Source of the DNA: Ramlibacter terrae
GTDB taxonomy: Bacteria > Pseudomonadota > Gammaproteobacteria > Burkholderiales > Burkholderiaceae_C
Assembly (NCBI GenBank): GCA_013127575.1
Contig: CP053418.1
Coordinates: forward strand, 4,898,001 to 4,962,000
Length of the DNA stretch: 64,000 bases
Reading direction: 5' to 3'
Shown here: one piece after another, positions 1 to 10,118 of the stretch
Position numbering within the stretch: position 1 is the stretch's first letter
Layout of the letters: each line of letters opens with the position of its first letter
Notes under the pieces: model-generated
What the model was told of the DNA's origin: nothing
The model's database searches: none
What the model saw: only the letters and a program-made list of their open reading frames with translations
Translations under genes and position numbers: made by a program

Positions 1-259
1 GCTCTTCGCGCAGGAAGGCGAGCTGGTCCTCGTCGTAGCCGCTGCCTTCGAGCTGGCCCGCATGCGTGAGCAGCGCGCGCGCCTGCCCCAGCAGGTCGAG
101 CGCCATGTTGGCCAGCGCGATGTCTTCCTCCAGAACGGGCGCGTGGCCGGTCCACTCGGAGGTGCGCTGCGCGAGGATCAGCGCGCTGTCGGCGATGCGC
201 AGCAGGTACTGCACCTTCGGGTCGGCGCTGACGGCGATAGAGCCTTGCACGGCGGCCAT
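1..259 (-). CDS. paaC: PaaC, phenylacetyl-CoA epoxidase structural subunit (partial, runs off left edge)
   Basis: Only the first 86 or so residues are in the window. They include the stretch DIALANMALDLLGQARALL and then GYDEDQLAFLREE, both typical of PaaC. PaaC is the ferritin-like structural partner of the catalytic subunit PaaA in the complex that epoxidises the aromatic ring of phenylacetyl-CoA in the cytoplasm. Its ATG overlaps the paaB stop codon (ATGA), so the two are probably translationally coupled in the order paaA-paaB-paaC. No frame break is seen in the visible part. Confidence 0.93.
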   Translation of the reverse strand, partial: MAAVQGSIAVSADPKVQYLLRIADSALILAQRTSEWTGHAPVLEEDIALANMALDLLGQARALLTHAGQLEGSGYDEDQLAFLREE

Positions 260-551
260 CACATGTGGTCCACTGCCTTGGGCAGCACGTAGAACGTCGG
301 GTGCCGGTAGACCTTGTCTTCGGACGGATCGAAGTACATGTCCTTCTCGCCCGGGTCGCTGGCGACGATGTGCTCCGAGCGCACCACCCACACGCTGGTG
401 CCTTCCTGGCGCCGCGTGTAGACGTCGCGCGCCATCTGGATCGCCATCTTGGCGTCGGCGGCATGCAGGCTGCCGCAGTGCTTGTGGTCAGGCCCGACTT
501 GCTGCGGACGAAGACTTCCCACAGCGGCCATTCCTGCTTGGGATCGCTCAT
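259..551 (-). CDS. paaB: PaaB, phenylacetyl-CoA epoxidase subunit (one frame break)
   Basis: About 97 residues. The N-terminus MSDPKQEWPLWEVFVRSKSGL joins, after a single missing base near 490, to HKHCGSLHAADAKMAIQMAR and ends in FYVLPKAVDHM. This is the normal length and sequence pattern of PaaB, the small subunit that bridges PaaA-PaaC units of the epoxidase. Its ATG overlaps the paaA stop (ATGA, 548-551) and its stop overlaps the paaC start, so it sits in a tight operon. The frame break is most likely a sequencing deletion, because both halves are well conserved. Confidence 0.93.
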
Positions 552-1555
552 GCCGCCTCCTTCATTTCCGCGGACTGCTTGCGCGCATAGGCCATCGCGG
601 CGTCGCGCACCCAGGCGCCGTCGTCCCAGGCCTGCACGCGCGCGGCCGGGCGTTCACGGTTGCACGGGCCATGCCCCGCGATCACGTTCCAGAATTCGGC
701 CCAGTCGATGGTGCCGAAGTCGTAGTGGCCGCGCTCCTCGTTCCACTTCAGGTCGCGGTCGGGCGGCGTGACGCCCAGCACCTTCGCCTGCTCGACAGCG
801 GCGTCGACGAACTTCTGCCGCAGCTCGTCGTTGGAGATGCGCTTGATGCCCCAGCGCATCGACTGCGCCGTGTTGGGCGACTGGTCGTCGGGCGGGCCGA
901 ACATCGTGATCGACGGCCACCACCAGCGGTTGACGGCGTCTTGCACCATGGCGCGTTGAGCGTCGGTGCCGTTCTTCATCATCGTCAGCAGGCTTTCGTA
1001 GCCCTGCCGCTGGTGGAAGCTCTCCTCGCGGCAGATGCGGATCATGGCGCGCGCGTACGGCCCGTAAGAGCAGCGGCAGATCGGCACCTGGTTCATGATG
1101 GCCGCGCCGTCGACCAGCCAGCCGATGGTGCCGACGTCGGCCCACGTCAGCGTGGGGTAGTTGAAGATCGAGCTGTACTTGGCCTTGCCGGTGTGCAGCG
1201 CCTCCAGCATCTGGTCGCGCGAGGTGCCGAGCGTCTCGGCCGCCGAATAGAGGTAGAGGCCGTGGCCGCCCTCGTCCTGCACTTTGGCCAGCAGGATCGC
1301 CTTGCGCTTGAGCGTGGGCGCGCGCGTGATCCAGTTGCCCTCGGGCAGCATGCCGACGATCTCCGAATGCGCGTGCTGGCTGATCTGCCGCACCAGCGTC
1401 TTGCGGTAGTGGTCCGGCATCCAGTCCTTGGGCTCGATGAACTCGCCCTCGGCAATGCGCGCCTCGAAGCGTCCTTCCATCTGCACGTCGTCGGCGGAGC
1501 GCACCGGCTTGCGCCCGGTGTCCTGGCCCGCAGTGTCCATGGCTTGCGTGTACAT
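548..1555 (-). CDS. paaA: PaaA, catalytic subunit of phenylacetyl-CoA 1,2-epoxidase
   Basis: 335 residues, uninterrupted and full length for PaaA. It is a ferritin-fold di-iron oxygenase. Two E-x-x-H metal motifs are visible, in VQDEGGHGLYLY and in REESFHQRQGY, matching the expected carboxylate-bridged di-iron centre. The enzyme epoxidises phenylacetyl-CoA as the first committed step of aerobic phenylacetate breakdown. An AGGAGA ribosome site lies just upstream of the chosen ATG at 1555. A 14-bp palindrome upstream (1582-1595) suggests repression by a TetR-type PaaR. It is the first gene of the operon in this window. Confidence 0.97.
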   Translation of the reverse strand: MYTQAMDTAGQDTGRKPVRSADDVQMEGRFEARIAEGEFIEPKDWMPDHYRKTLVRQISQHAHSEIVGMLPEGNWITRAPTLKRKAILLAKVQDEGGHGLYLYSAAETLGTSRDQMLEALHTGKAKYSSIFNYPTLTWADVGTIGWLVDGAAIMNQVPICRCSYGPYARAMIRICREESFHQRQGYESLLTMMKNGTDAQRAMVQDAVNRWWWPSITMFGPPDDQSPNTAQSMRWGIKRISNDELRQKFVDAAVEQAKVLGVTPPDRDLKWNEERGHYDFGTIDWAEFWNVIAGHGPCNRERPAARVQAWDDGAWVRDAAMAYARKQSAEMKEAA

Positions 1556-1581
1556 GCTGTCTCCTGGCCGGCGCGTTTAGC

Positions 1582-1595
1582 CGACCGATCGGTCG
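1582..1595. promoter_or_regulatory. Perfect 14-bp palindrome upstream of paaA, likely PaaR operator
   Basis: The sequence CGACCGATCGGTCG is a perfect inverted repeat 27 bp before the paaA start. TetR-family PaaR repressors of phenylacetate operons in beta-proteobacteria and other bacteria recognise ACCGA/TCGGT-type palindromes of this kind. The assignment to PaaR is inference, as no paaR gene is in the window. Confidence 0.6.
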
Positions 1596-1646
1596 ATGAT
1601 AGACCGCCCGCGAAGAGACTGCAAGCTGCGCCGCAGGGCGCGCGGA

Positions 1647-2348
1647 TCAGCGCTTGGGAATGTCGAGGCCGCGCACCACGGCAGGCCGCGCCACGAAGGT
1701 CTCCAGTACGCGCGCCACTTCCTTGAACTGCGCGAAGCCGACCAGTTCGCCCGCACCGTAGAACCCCACCGGGTTGCGCACCCACGGAAAGATCGCGATG
1801 TCGGCGATGCCGTATGCGTCACCGACCATCCATGCGCGGCCCTTCAGGTGCATGTCGAGCACGCCCAGCAGGCGTTTCGATTCGGCCACGTAGCGATCGC
1901 GCGGCCGCTTGTCTTCGAAGTCCTCCCCGGCGAACTTGTGAAAGAAGCCGAGCTGTCCGAACATGGGCCCCACGCCGCCCATCTGGAACATCACCCACTG
2001 CAGTGCCTCGTAGCGACCCGCGGCATCCTGCGGAATCAGCTTGCCCGTCTTCTCTGCGAGGTAGACGAGGATGGCGCCAGACTCGAACAGCGCCAGCGGC
2101 TTGCCGCCGGGCCCGTCCGGATCGAGGATCGCGGGGATCTTGTTGTTGGGGTTGAGCGAAAGGAATTCCGGCGTGGTCTGGTCGTTCGTTTCGAACGAGA
2201 CCTTGTGCACCTCGTACGGCAGGCCGATCTCTTCCAGCATGATCGACACCTTCACGCCGTTGGGCGTCGGCAGCGAGTAGAGCTGCAGCCGGTCCGGCTG
2301 CGTCGCCGGCCACTTCTTGGTGATGGGAAAAGCCGAGAGATCGCTCAT
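1647..2348 (-). CDS. Glutathione S-transferase, YfcG/Ure2-like
   Basis: 233 residues, intact. The N-terminal thioredoxin-fold domain carries SLPTPNGVKVSIMLEEIG, NPNNKIPAI and the glutathione-binding ESGAILVYLAEKTG. The C-terminal half is all-alpha (AWMVGDAYGIADIAIFPW), as in GSTs. The pattern is closest to the disulfide-bond reductase/nu class (YfcG, Ure2p). The start at 2348 is preceded by GGAG at a good distance, while an upstream in-frame extension reads into repeat sequence and is rejected. Its 5' flank is the last core DNA before the island. Confidence 0.9.
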   Translation of the reverse strand: MSDLSAFPITKKWPATQPDRLQLYSLPTPNGVKVSIMLEEIGLPYEVHKVSFETNDQTTPEFLSLNPNNKIPAILDPDGPGGKPLALFESGAILVYLAEKTGKLIPQDAAGRYEALQWVMFQMGGVGPMFGQLGFFHKFAGEDFEDKRPRDRYVAESKRLLGVLDMHLKGRAWMVGDAYGIADIAIFPWVRNPVGFYGAGELVGFAQFKEVARVLETFVARPAVVRGLDIPKR

Positions 2349-2400
2349 GGATGGTGCTCCGGAAAAACAAAAAGTGTGGGGTCCACTATCGGATGCCCGA

Positions 2401-2508
2401 TTTTTCTCGCAACCTTTGTCCGGATACTGAGCAAATCGGCCCCTTCGAGCGGGCGGGAGTCTCACAACCCCTGTCCGCTCCTGCTGAAATCTCGCAACCT
2501 TTGTCCGC
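2401..2508 (-). repeat. Outer-left cluster of three 23-bp transposase-type sites
   Basis: Three direct copies begin at 2401, 2456 and 2486. The best copy has the boxes GAAATCTC and TTGTCCGC at its two ends, and all three share TCTCGCAACC- or TCTCACAACC-type cores. On the other strand they read GCGGACA-N8-GAGATTTC, the layout also seen in the arrays at 3301-3481 and 58766-58839 but with a different core. A small hairpin with stem ATCGG/CCGAT followed by TTTT lies at 2388-2405. These are probably transposase-binding sites of a related or older insertion; the owner element is not identified. Confidence 0.65.
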
Positions 2509-2567
2509 TCCTGATTCCTAGCTCTTTAGTGGTCGTTTTCGCGCCATATTGCTGCTGGTTTGGCGCA

Positions 2568-3272
2568 TTATTCACTTGTGCACGGCCGGGACGCACAAGG
2601 CGAGCTTGGACCAGCGGATTCGAAGGTTCCTTGCAGCATGCGCCTACTCACCGAGGACGTCGACCTGCCCCACGAAAGCTGCAAGGTCTCCCCGGACTCC
2701 ATGACAGTGTTGAAGAGGGCGTGAGCGTCCGCGTCCCATTGCGGATGCATCCGCTTCTCGTCCCGATACGCCCAGAACCGCTCATGGATAAAGGGCAGCA
2801 CATCTGTACTCCAGAACAGCTGCTCCACGTTCGGGTAGCGTCTGGCCAGCTCCCGGTTGTGCTCTCCGCCTACCGTCATAAGCCGAACACTCGCGCCTCC
2901 TTCTGCCCAGAACCCCCGTCCATATAACCAGCAGCGACCGCTGGCATCTGGGCGGGCTCGAAGAAGCCGGCAGCCGAAAGTACTCGTTCCAAGTTTCCCC
3001 TACCCGGCTCGGTCCAAGCCCGATTGAGCCGACATAGGTTCCTCTTTGTCTCGGCAAGAACGACTTGCATCCCTGGTATCGCCGGCGAATGACCGATGGT
3101 CGGGCATGGGCCGAACACGGTTCTCCGCCCGATGAGGGAACCGCACTCCGAGGACATCAACGTCCGTGTGCTGACCGACGCCTCGGTCGGCATGCACGAC
3201 AAAGTTGCTGATGGTCAGGAAGCCATTCAGCCTGAAGAACCAGTGCGCCAAGCGCTCTGAGCCGATGTTCAT
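2568..3272 (-). CDS. Conserved hypothetical protein (frame breaks)
   Basis: About 230 residues when two frames are joined. It starts MNIGSERLAHWFFRLNGFL, continues FVVHADRGVGQHTDVDVLG and VRFPHRAE, then after a break near 3080 reads QVVLAETKRNLCRLNRAW and GGEHNRELARRYPNVEQL. The pattern F-x-R-L-N-G-F followed by TDVDVLGVRFP and AE-x-K suggests a possible nuclease-like core (D...E-x-K), which is inference. It lies between the outer-left and inner-left site clusters. The 3' end is uncertain because the last 30 residues as read look out of frame. Confidence 0.55.
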
Positions 3273-3300
3273 GTGCCCAGCATCGTGTTCGTGGCGGCCG

Positions 3301-3481
3301 GAGTCAATCCGAACGCGGATTTCAGGCCAGGATTCTGGCCATCTCATTCGAGACCGCCAGCAGATTGGGCCAACTCATTCGAGATTTCGAGCAGCTGCGG
3401 ACATTTCATTTGAGATTTCTTGCAGCCGCAGACACGCCAAGTGAGACAACCTCCAGCTGCGGACAATCCATCTGAGATTCT
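3301..3481 (+). repeat. Left-end array: degenerate 23-bp sites at 31-bp period
   Basis: Copies start at 3335, 3366, 3397, 3428 and 3459, exactly 31 bp apart, with a weaker outermost copy at 3301. The best unit (3397) has GCGGACA at one end and GAGATTTC at the other with an 8-bp core TTTCATTT. The outermost full copy (3335-3357), read on the opposite strand, is identical at 18 of 23 positions to the copy at 58080-58102, and the two arrays are in inverted orientation. I interpret this as the left end of the transposon, with TnsB-type binding sites. Confidence 0.75.
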
Positions 3482-3709
3482 GGATGCGTGGGATTGCCGT
3501 TCAGAACTCCCGTTTGCCCCCGGCCGCGCGTGTTTGCAAGCTAGCCGCAGCTGACATCGACCCGCCGGCGCCATGGACGCCAGCTCTTTTCGGGGCCGCC
3601 GCCACCGCCCTCCGAATCCTTTGTGCCGGCGGCTTGGCGCGCATCCATCGGCCAGATGGACGGGTGAAACCCGCTCGGTGGCAGCTCGAACCATAGGCAG
3701 AATCAGCTC

Positions 3710-6700
3710 ATGCCTACCCCCGCCGAGCAACTATGCAAGCTGCTTAACTATGTCGTCGAGCAGTCCAAGGAAATCGACCCGCACGGGTACAAGCTTGTTG
3801 GGCACAAAGGGTTCCTCCGGCACAAAGGGCATCTAGCCGGACTGCCGGGCGTCAGCTTCAACCGCGAGGTGGAGGGTGACCATGTCTGGCTGCATATAGA
3901 AAGGCTCGAGGCGCAGCAGCCGCCCGTGGTGCATCCCGAGTCCGTCCGTCCGCTACTGACGGTCTCGGACGACCCCAACGGGAAGCCGCCGACCATCAAC
4001 GACGCTGCCCTGGCGCATCGCGTCGCGGCGGGGGCGGCGGGCAAGTCTCCTGAGCAGCTCCAGCAGGAGGCCTCAATCCTGCGAAGCACTGTAGAAAAAG
4101 CGCTGGCCCAGTACGCGCCTTTATGGAATGCATGGGCGGCCGGCGAAAAGCCACGTCGCACGACCATCGACCTGTATGGAGACCTGTTCTCCCCGGCGCA
4201 CCAACTCGAGTCGGAAGAGACCGCCAAGCCGCAAGAACTTGTTTGGGGTCTTGGCGTCACGGCTGGAAGGTTTCCGCCGCGGAAGGCGTTGGGGTAGTCG
4301 ACTTCCAGTACCCGCTGATTACCCAGGCCATGGAAATCTCGGTCGAGGAAGACCTCAGCATCGTTCTGCGGCCCCGAGGGGTGGAGCCGCGGCTGGAGTT
4401 CGATGCCCTGTCAGCGTGTCAGCTTCTCAGCGTCCCGGAGGTCGAAAAGGCAGCCAAGCAGTCTTTGGAGGCCACGAAGGAGCGGCCCATTTCGCCGTTC
4501 GATGCTGGCAGCTATGAGCCGGTACTGAAGCTCATTTCCGGCAACCTGCACGAGAAGGGCCGGTTCGTACGGGACCATGAGGGCCTTCCGGTTCCTGCGG
4601 AGGACCTGCAAGTCACCGATGCCCGGGTGCTCTTGTCCCGGCCGAGGTCGAACAACTTCCTGCATGAGGACATCGAGCGGCTCAAAAAGCGCATCGGCGA
4701 CGGCGCCAAGATTCCTGAAGGCGCTCTCGCCCTGGTCACGCCGCCTTCCGACGAGACGCCAGACTACACACCCGTCACGTTTCGAGGTTTGTCTGGCACG
4801 AGTGGCGGCTCGGTCGGCGCCGGAGGGGAGCCCAAAGAACTCTTTTTCCCGCTTCCCTACAACCACGAGCAGGTGACCATCGTCGAGCAGCTTGAGCGCT
4901 CAGAGGGTGTCGCCGTGCAAGGGCCTCCAGGCACCGGCAAGACGCACACCATTGCCAACATCATCTGCCACTTTTTGGCCACGGGCCGGAAGGTGCTGGT
5001 CACGGCAAAGGGCGAGCAGGCACTCGAAGTACTGCAGTCGAAGATTCCGGAGGAGGTCCGCCCCTTGACGGTTGCCCTTCTCGCCGGCGACCGCGAGGGG
5101 ATGCGGCAGTTCCAGACCTCGATTGAGGCCATTCTCCACAACGTCTCCCAGTTGAACCCTGAGGTTGTACGCACCGAAATCGAAAGAGTGCAGAGCGCCA
5201 TCGGGCAAGCCCATGGCGAACTCGCCGAGATTGACCGGCGGGTAGACGAGATTGCTCTCGCGCAGCTTTCGGACGTGCAGGTGGACGGCGCGCCGATGCG
5301 CGCGCAGAAGATGGCCGAACTGGTGGTGCGTGGCCATGCCCATCATTCCCTGGTTCGTAGACGTGCTGGACCTGTCCGAGCAGAACGCGCCGCCGTTGAG
5401 CGGGGCCGAGGCTGCGCAGCTGCGCAAAGCGCGCCGGACACTTGGCCGGGACCTTGGCTACGTCGGAGTTCGGATTCCCCGCAGTCTGGAGCTGCCTAGC
5501 GCCGCTGACATGGGCCGGCTGCACGACACACTGGTCAGCATCCGCGATATTGAGGAGCGGGAAGCGGCCGGCGGCCTGCTCGCCCTGCGCGCGAACACGC
5601 CCGAAGTGCTTGCCGAGGCTCGCAAGATGCTCTCCGCAGTGGAAGCTGCGGCGGCCTTGGCCAATGAGCTCGAAGAAACCGGTGAAATCTGGACCGCGGA
5701 GCTGCGCAGGAAGTGCCGGCAGGCGCAGTTCGAGGCGGAGCGCAAAGCTCTGGAAGCCTTGTTCTCTGACATCCAGGACTGGTGAAGGCTCGGGCCGAGT
5801 TCCTGCAGCAGCCCGTCGAAGTTCCTGAAGCAGCTCTCGCTCAACCCAAGTTCGCTGAAGCGGTTGGCCGCGGCTGTGAGACCGGCAAGCCGTTCGGTTT
5901 TCTGAGCATCGGCGCCGGTGACGTCAAGGCCTTTGTTGCTGCAGTTCGCGTCGCAGGCTTGGCGCCAGCGACCACGGAACATTGGCAGCACGTCAAGCGG
6001 TACCTGCAGCTTCACGACCGCGTCCGCTCCTTTGCGGCCAGGTGGAACCAATTCGCGCAGACCTTGTCCATTCCGGTTGTCGAGGCCGGCGTACAGGCGT
6101 TGCGGCACATCGAACTTGTCACCTCGAACGCACGCAAGGCCCACCTGCTGGCCACAAACCACGACGCTCACCTTCCGGTCCTCGCCGAGCGCGTGTTCGC
6201 ACAGCCACCCCCGGCGCAGGTACGCGGTACCTCTGGCGACCTGAAGCAGGTTCGAGAGCACCTTCGCAGCCATCTCACCCGCGCGGACTGGCGGAGGCGG
6301 CGGTGATGCAGGCGACGTTGCAGGAAAAGCTGGCTGGAACTGCTGGCCCCGTGTCGGCGCAGCTCCGCCAGCTGGCCGCCACGCTCGGCGGCCGTTCCCA
6401 GAACACCGAGACTGTCGTGGCCCAGTACGCCGGCTTGGTCGCAGAAGTGCGCCGCATAGAGGCTCTCGGGCACGAGATTGGCACGGTCACTGCCCTGTCC
6501 GAACGAGTGGAGAGGGCCGGCGCTCCAGTCTGGGCGGCTCGATTGCGCTCGGAGACGGTTGCGGCTGCAGGCGAGGACCATGCTATTCCGGTCAGCTGGC
6601 GTGATGCCGGAACTGGGCCCGGCTGAAGACCCACCTGTCGCAAATCGAGGCTCGAGACGAACTCCTCACGATGGCCGCCCGGCGGCGTGACCTCGAAGCC

Positions 6701-8318
6701 GGTCTTGCGCGCCTGTACATCAGCATGGTGTCGAAGTCGGCCGGAGGTCGACAAAGCTGGCTGCTTCTCCGAAGGTGCTATCGGCTCTTGAGAGCTATCG
6801 CACGGCCATCCACAAGATTGGCAAAGGCACTGGCCCGAATGCGACGCGGCACCGCCGGGACGCCCAGCGCGCCATGCAGAACGCTCAGGGCGCAGTTCCC
6901 TGCTGGGTCATGAGTCACTCGAAGGTCTCAGAGACGCTTCCGCCCATTCCTGGCAGCTTTGACCTGGTTGTGGTCGACGAGGCCAGCCAGTCCGACTTGT
7001 GGGCCCTTCCCGCGATACTGCGCGGCGCAAAGATTCTCGTTGTCGGCGACGACAAGCAGGTCTCCCCTGAAGGCGGCTTCATCTCGTCCGTGCGCGTTCA
7101 GGAGCTGAAGGACCGGTTCCTCTCGGACCAGTACCACGCGGACATGCTTACGCCGGAGAAGTCTCTCTACGACATCGCGTCGACGGTGTTCGCCGCCCAG
7201 AAGGTGATGCTGCGGGAGCACTTCCGCTGCGTGCCGGCCATCATCGCCTACAGCAACCGCTTCTACAACGGAGCGATGCAACCGCTGCGCATCCCTCGTG
7301 AGTCCGAGCGCATCGACCCGCCGCTAGTGGACATCTTCGTCCCCTCCGGGAACCGCAATCACAGGGACGTGAACGTCCCCGAGGCGCAGGCCATCCTCGC
7401 GGAGATGCAGGCCATCCTCGCGGACAAACGCTTCGCCGGCCGCAGCATCGGCGTGGTTTCGCTCCCGGGCGCCGAGCAGGCTAAGCACATCGACACCCTC
7501 GTGCGCTCGAACTGCGATGGAGCGGAGCTGATTCGGCGGCATTTCAAGTGCGGCGACGCACGCGTTTTCCAGGGTAGCGAGCGGGACATCATGTTCCTGT
7601 CCATGGTCGTCGACCCGCGAAAAGCCACCGCCCTGTCCGGCAACATGTTCGAGCAGCGCTTCAACGTTGCGGCGAGCCGGGCGCGAGACCGGATGTACCT
7701 CGTGCGCTCCGTGGAGCTGAAGGACCTCTCTCAGGCCGACCTGCGCGCCAGCCTCCGGGCCACTTCACCAAGCCCCCGGACGGCAGCGTTGACGAAGCCA
7801 AGAGCCTGGTGGACCTGTGCGATTCCGGCTTCGAGCGAGACGTGTACACGGAGCTGTTCAAGCGCGGCTACCGTGTGACTCCGCAGGTCAAGGCCGGCTC
7901 GTTCTTCATTGACATGGTCGTCGAAGGCGCGAACGACACACGGCTTGCAGTCGAACTGGACGGCGACGAGTTCCACGGGCCCGATAGGTGGCAGGCGGAT
8001 ATGAACCGCCAGCGAGTGCTTGAACGTGCCGGTTGGACGTTCTGGCGATGCTTCGCCTCCACGTGGTCATTGCATCGCGAAGAAGTCCTGCAGGAGCTCT
8101 TGGGCCGTCTGGCCGCGATGGGCATCGAGCCTCTTGGAGCGCTTGAGAAGGTGCCCTCGCTTGTGGAGTCGCGAGTATGGCAACCGGCTATCAAGACGAC
8201 CGGGTCGGAGTCAGGCGATGTGCTGCAAGAGGCAATCGCAGAGGCGAAATCGGTGCCGCCCGAACCGACAATGACGCTGAAAGAACTGGCTGCAAGGATG
8301 GGCAATCGCATGGCTTGA
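3710..8318 (+). CDS. Giant SF1 helicase with C-terminal Vsr-like nuclease domain (several frame breaks)
   Basis: About 1,530 residues if breaks near 4250, 5330, 5780, 6300, 6620, 6800 and 7770 are joined. Walker A is GPPGTGKTHT (4921-4950) after a PLPYNHEQ Q-motif-like lead. Motif II is VVDEASQSD, followed by VVGDDKQVSP, REHFRC, VFQGSERDIMF and NVAASRARDRMYL, giving a UvrD/Dna2/Upf1-type SF1 core. A coiled-coil-like insertion lies between motifs I and II. The tail has FERDVYTELFKRGY, then FIDMVV and AVELDGDEFHG with a W-rich end, the layout of a PD-(D/E)xK very-short-patch-repair-like nuclease. Helicase-nuclease fusions of this kind are common in defence islands; the exact system is not identified. 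Confidence 0.75.
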
Positions 8319-8379
8319 TGCCACTGCGGCAGTGGCCTTGGGAAGGCTGCTGAAGGCCGCGTGGGCGCGGCGCTGCGAT

Positions 8380-9299
8380 TCAGGCCTGCAGTGCCGCCCA
8401 GTCCCAAACGTCTTGCGCGAGAGCTGCCGCGGAGGCGTGCGCCGCGACTACAAAGCCTTGCTTTTCAAGGTTCCAGCTCTGCTCGCCCGGGATGTTCTCG
8501 ACCCTCTCCACCTCGGCCGGCGGCATGGTGCCTGGCGCCGGCGTCATCACGAAAAGCGCCAACTCGCGGTCGCTGAGGCCTCGCACCTTCGCGTAGGTGG
8601 CCAAGTCCTGCGAGGCGCGCAGGAAGTTCAGCTCCACGTTCACCGGTGTCTTGTAAACAGCCGAAATCACGTTGCCGGCTTTGCCCGGGGGCTCGAGATT
8701 GAACTCAAGCCAGTGCGTTTCGCCTGTCGCTTGGTCCCTGAGTGCACGTTGCGGTTCCGTGCGTATGCGTTCAAAGGCCAAGCCGGCGATGCGCTTCAGC
8801 TCGTCGTCGACGAGCCGGCGCACGGCCGTGTTGTCCGGGGTGATGAAGTCGCGAACCTTGCGCTCCTCGCGCGGAAGGAACGGCACAACGTCCAAAAAAG
8901 TCGGCTGAGAACCGCGTCGACGGAGGCACCTGCGGTCGGCCACAAGTCTCCAAAGAGAACCGCGGTGGAGTCGAACTGGACTTCGCGCAGTGGCACCTGC
9001 TCCTTGCGTGCCCGCAGCAAGCTCTGTTCTGCAGCTTCCACGAAGGTACGCAGTTCAGCCACGTCATCGCGGCCATAGAGGCACTCGAACTTGGCGAAAT
9101 CATCCAGAAGGCGGAAGCTGAACGTGCCGTCCATGCCGCCAACGGCAACGCCCACGGTATACCGCTGGCGGGCGAACGGGTCCGGTTGCAGCTCGATGGT
9201 TGCCCATAGTCCTTCGAAGGCAGCCTTCGGCACTGCGGCGGCGTGCTGTCGCAGGTGCGCGTACGGGTCGTCGCCCGTGGACAAGAACATGCTGTTCAC
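8380..9299 (-). CDS. Hypothetical partner of HipA-like kinase
   Basis: About 306 residues with one break near 8895. The N-terminal part reads YTVGVAVGGMDGTFSFRLL, then FAKFECLYG and FGDLWPTAGASVDAVLSRL. The C-terminal part reads WLEFNLEPPGKAGNVISAVY, then NFLRASQDLATYAKVRGL. The GTG start overlaps the stop of the upstream kinase gene (GTGA), which argues for a functional pair. The N-terminal half recalls DUF3037-type partners of HipA-like kinases, but I hold that weakly. It may be the kinase substrate or antitoxin. It is convergent with the helicase gene, 61 bp away. Confidence 0.55.
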
Positions 9300-10101
9300 G
9301 AAATGAGCCCCAGTTCGTTGGCTAGCCAGTCTGGATGTGCTCGCTGTCCCAGAAACTGCAGGATAGCAGTCGTCGTTTCGGTGGCCCGTACTGGGTCGGC
9401 CACCATCGCGAAGATGAACTGCTGCAGCGCCGGCGTCGCCTTCAGAAATGCTGGCTGGTGGTCCTTGGACGCGAGCATCATCGAGACCTCGAACTTCGTG
9501 TAGCCAGCAGGTTTTAGCAGAGCCGGGCTTGCGCTCGCAAGCTCTTATGCTCGCAGGAGAAGCCGCTGGCTACCCAGATGAGCGTGTACAGGATGAACTC
9601 GTTGTCGATGGGGATGTAATCGCCGGCCTTGGTGCGAAGGAAGTTCCCCGTGTGGCGGTCCACGGTTCTCCACCCACAGGTCGAACGCCGCAATCTTGGC
9701 CACGTCGTCACGCTTGAAGGCTGGGCTGCCCGCAGCCTCGCCAGCCACTGCCACGGGCTTGTGATGTGCTTGCCCTCGACCGTCGAAGAACAGAACGCCA
9801 GCGCGTGCGGAATCAGGTGCCAGTGCTGGTCAAGCGGCATGCATTGGCGCAACTTCTGTACTGGGAGCACCAGCAAAGCCGCGAACTTCGGCCGCGGCAG
9901 ATTCAGCGCATCTGCCACCAGCCACGCCATGCCCTCGGCGAAAGCCATCGGGTACTCCGGTGGGGAAGCCTTGACGAAGCACTTATGCTCCTGCCCGTTC
10001 GCATCGACGATAAGCGCCTGATGCGTCGTGTGGTTTTGCCCCCGTGCCTTCGGCGCGCTTCTAAATTCGCGCCGGGCTGCCTCCGGCAGGATAGGAATCA
10101 T
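9296..10101 (-). CDS. HipA-like serine/threonine kinase domain protein
   Basis: About 268 residues with breaks near 9500 and 9670. Visible parts are a lysine strand CFVKA, a helix AFAEGMAWLVADALNLP, then FDLWVEN followed by DRHTGNFL, which supplies the HipA-type catalytic D-R-H-x-G-N loop, and IPIDNEFIL for the metal-binding aspartate. It is shorter than classic HipA (about 440) and lacks a visible N-terminal subdomain, matching the small HipA-like kinase group. The start ATG at 10101 lies beside a 42-bp inverted repeat that may be its operator. Its stop overlaps the next gene. Confidence 0.7.
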
Positions 10102-10118
10102 CTCGCCCCTTCCCTCTC

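Noticed and set aside
449..1726. 425-residue + strand open frame opposite paaA
   Set aside because: Shadow of the conserved PaaA frame; low-complexity Arg/Ala/Leu composition and no motif.
3301..3481. CRISPR array
   Set aside because: Units recur every 31 bp with degenerate sequence and only 8 bp between them; there are no unique spacers and no cas genes.
3710..8318. Cluster of six or more separate small helicase-related genes
   Set aside because: Consecutive frames carry SF1 motifs in correct order and spacing; one gene with indel errors is the simpler reading.
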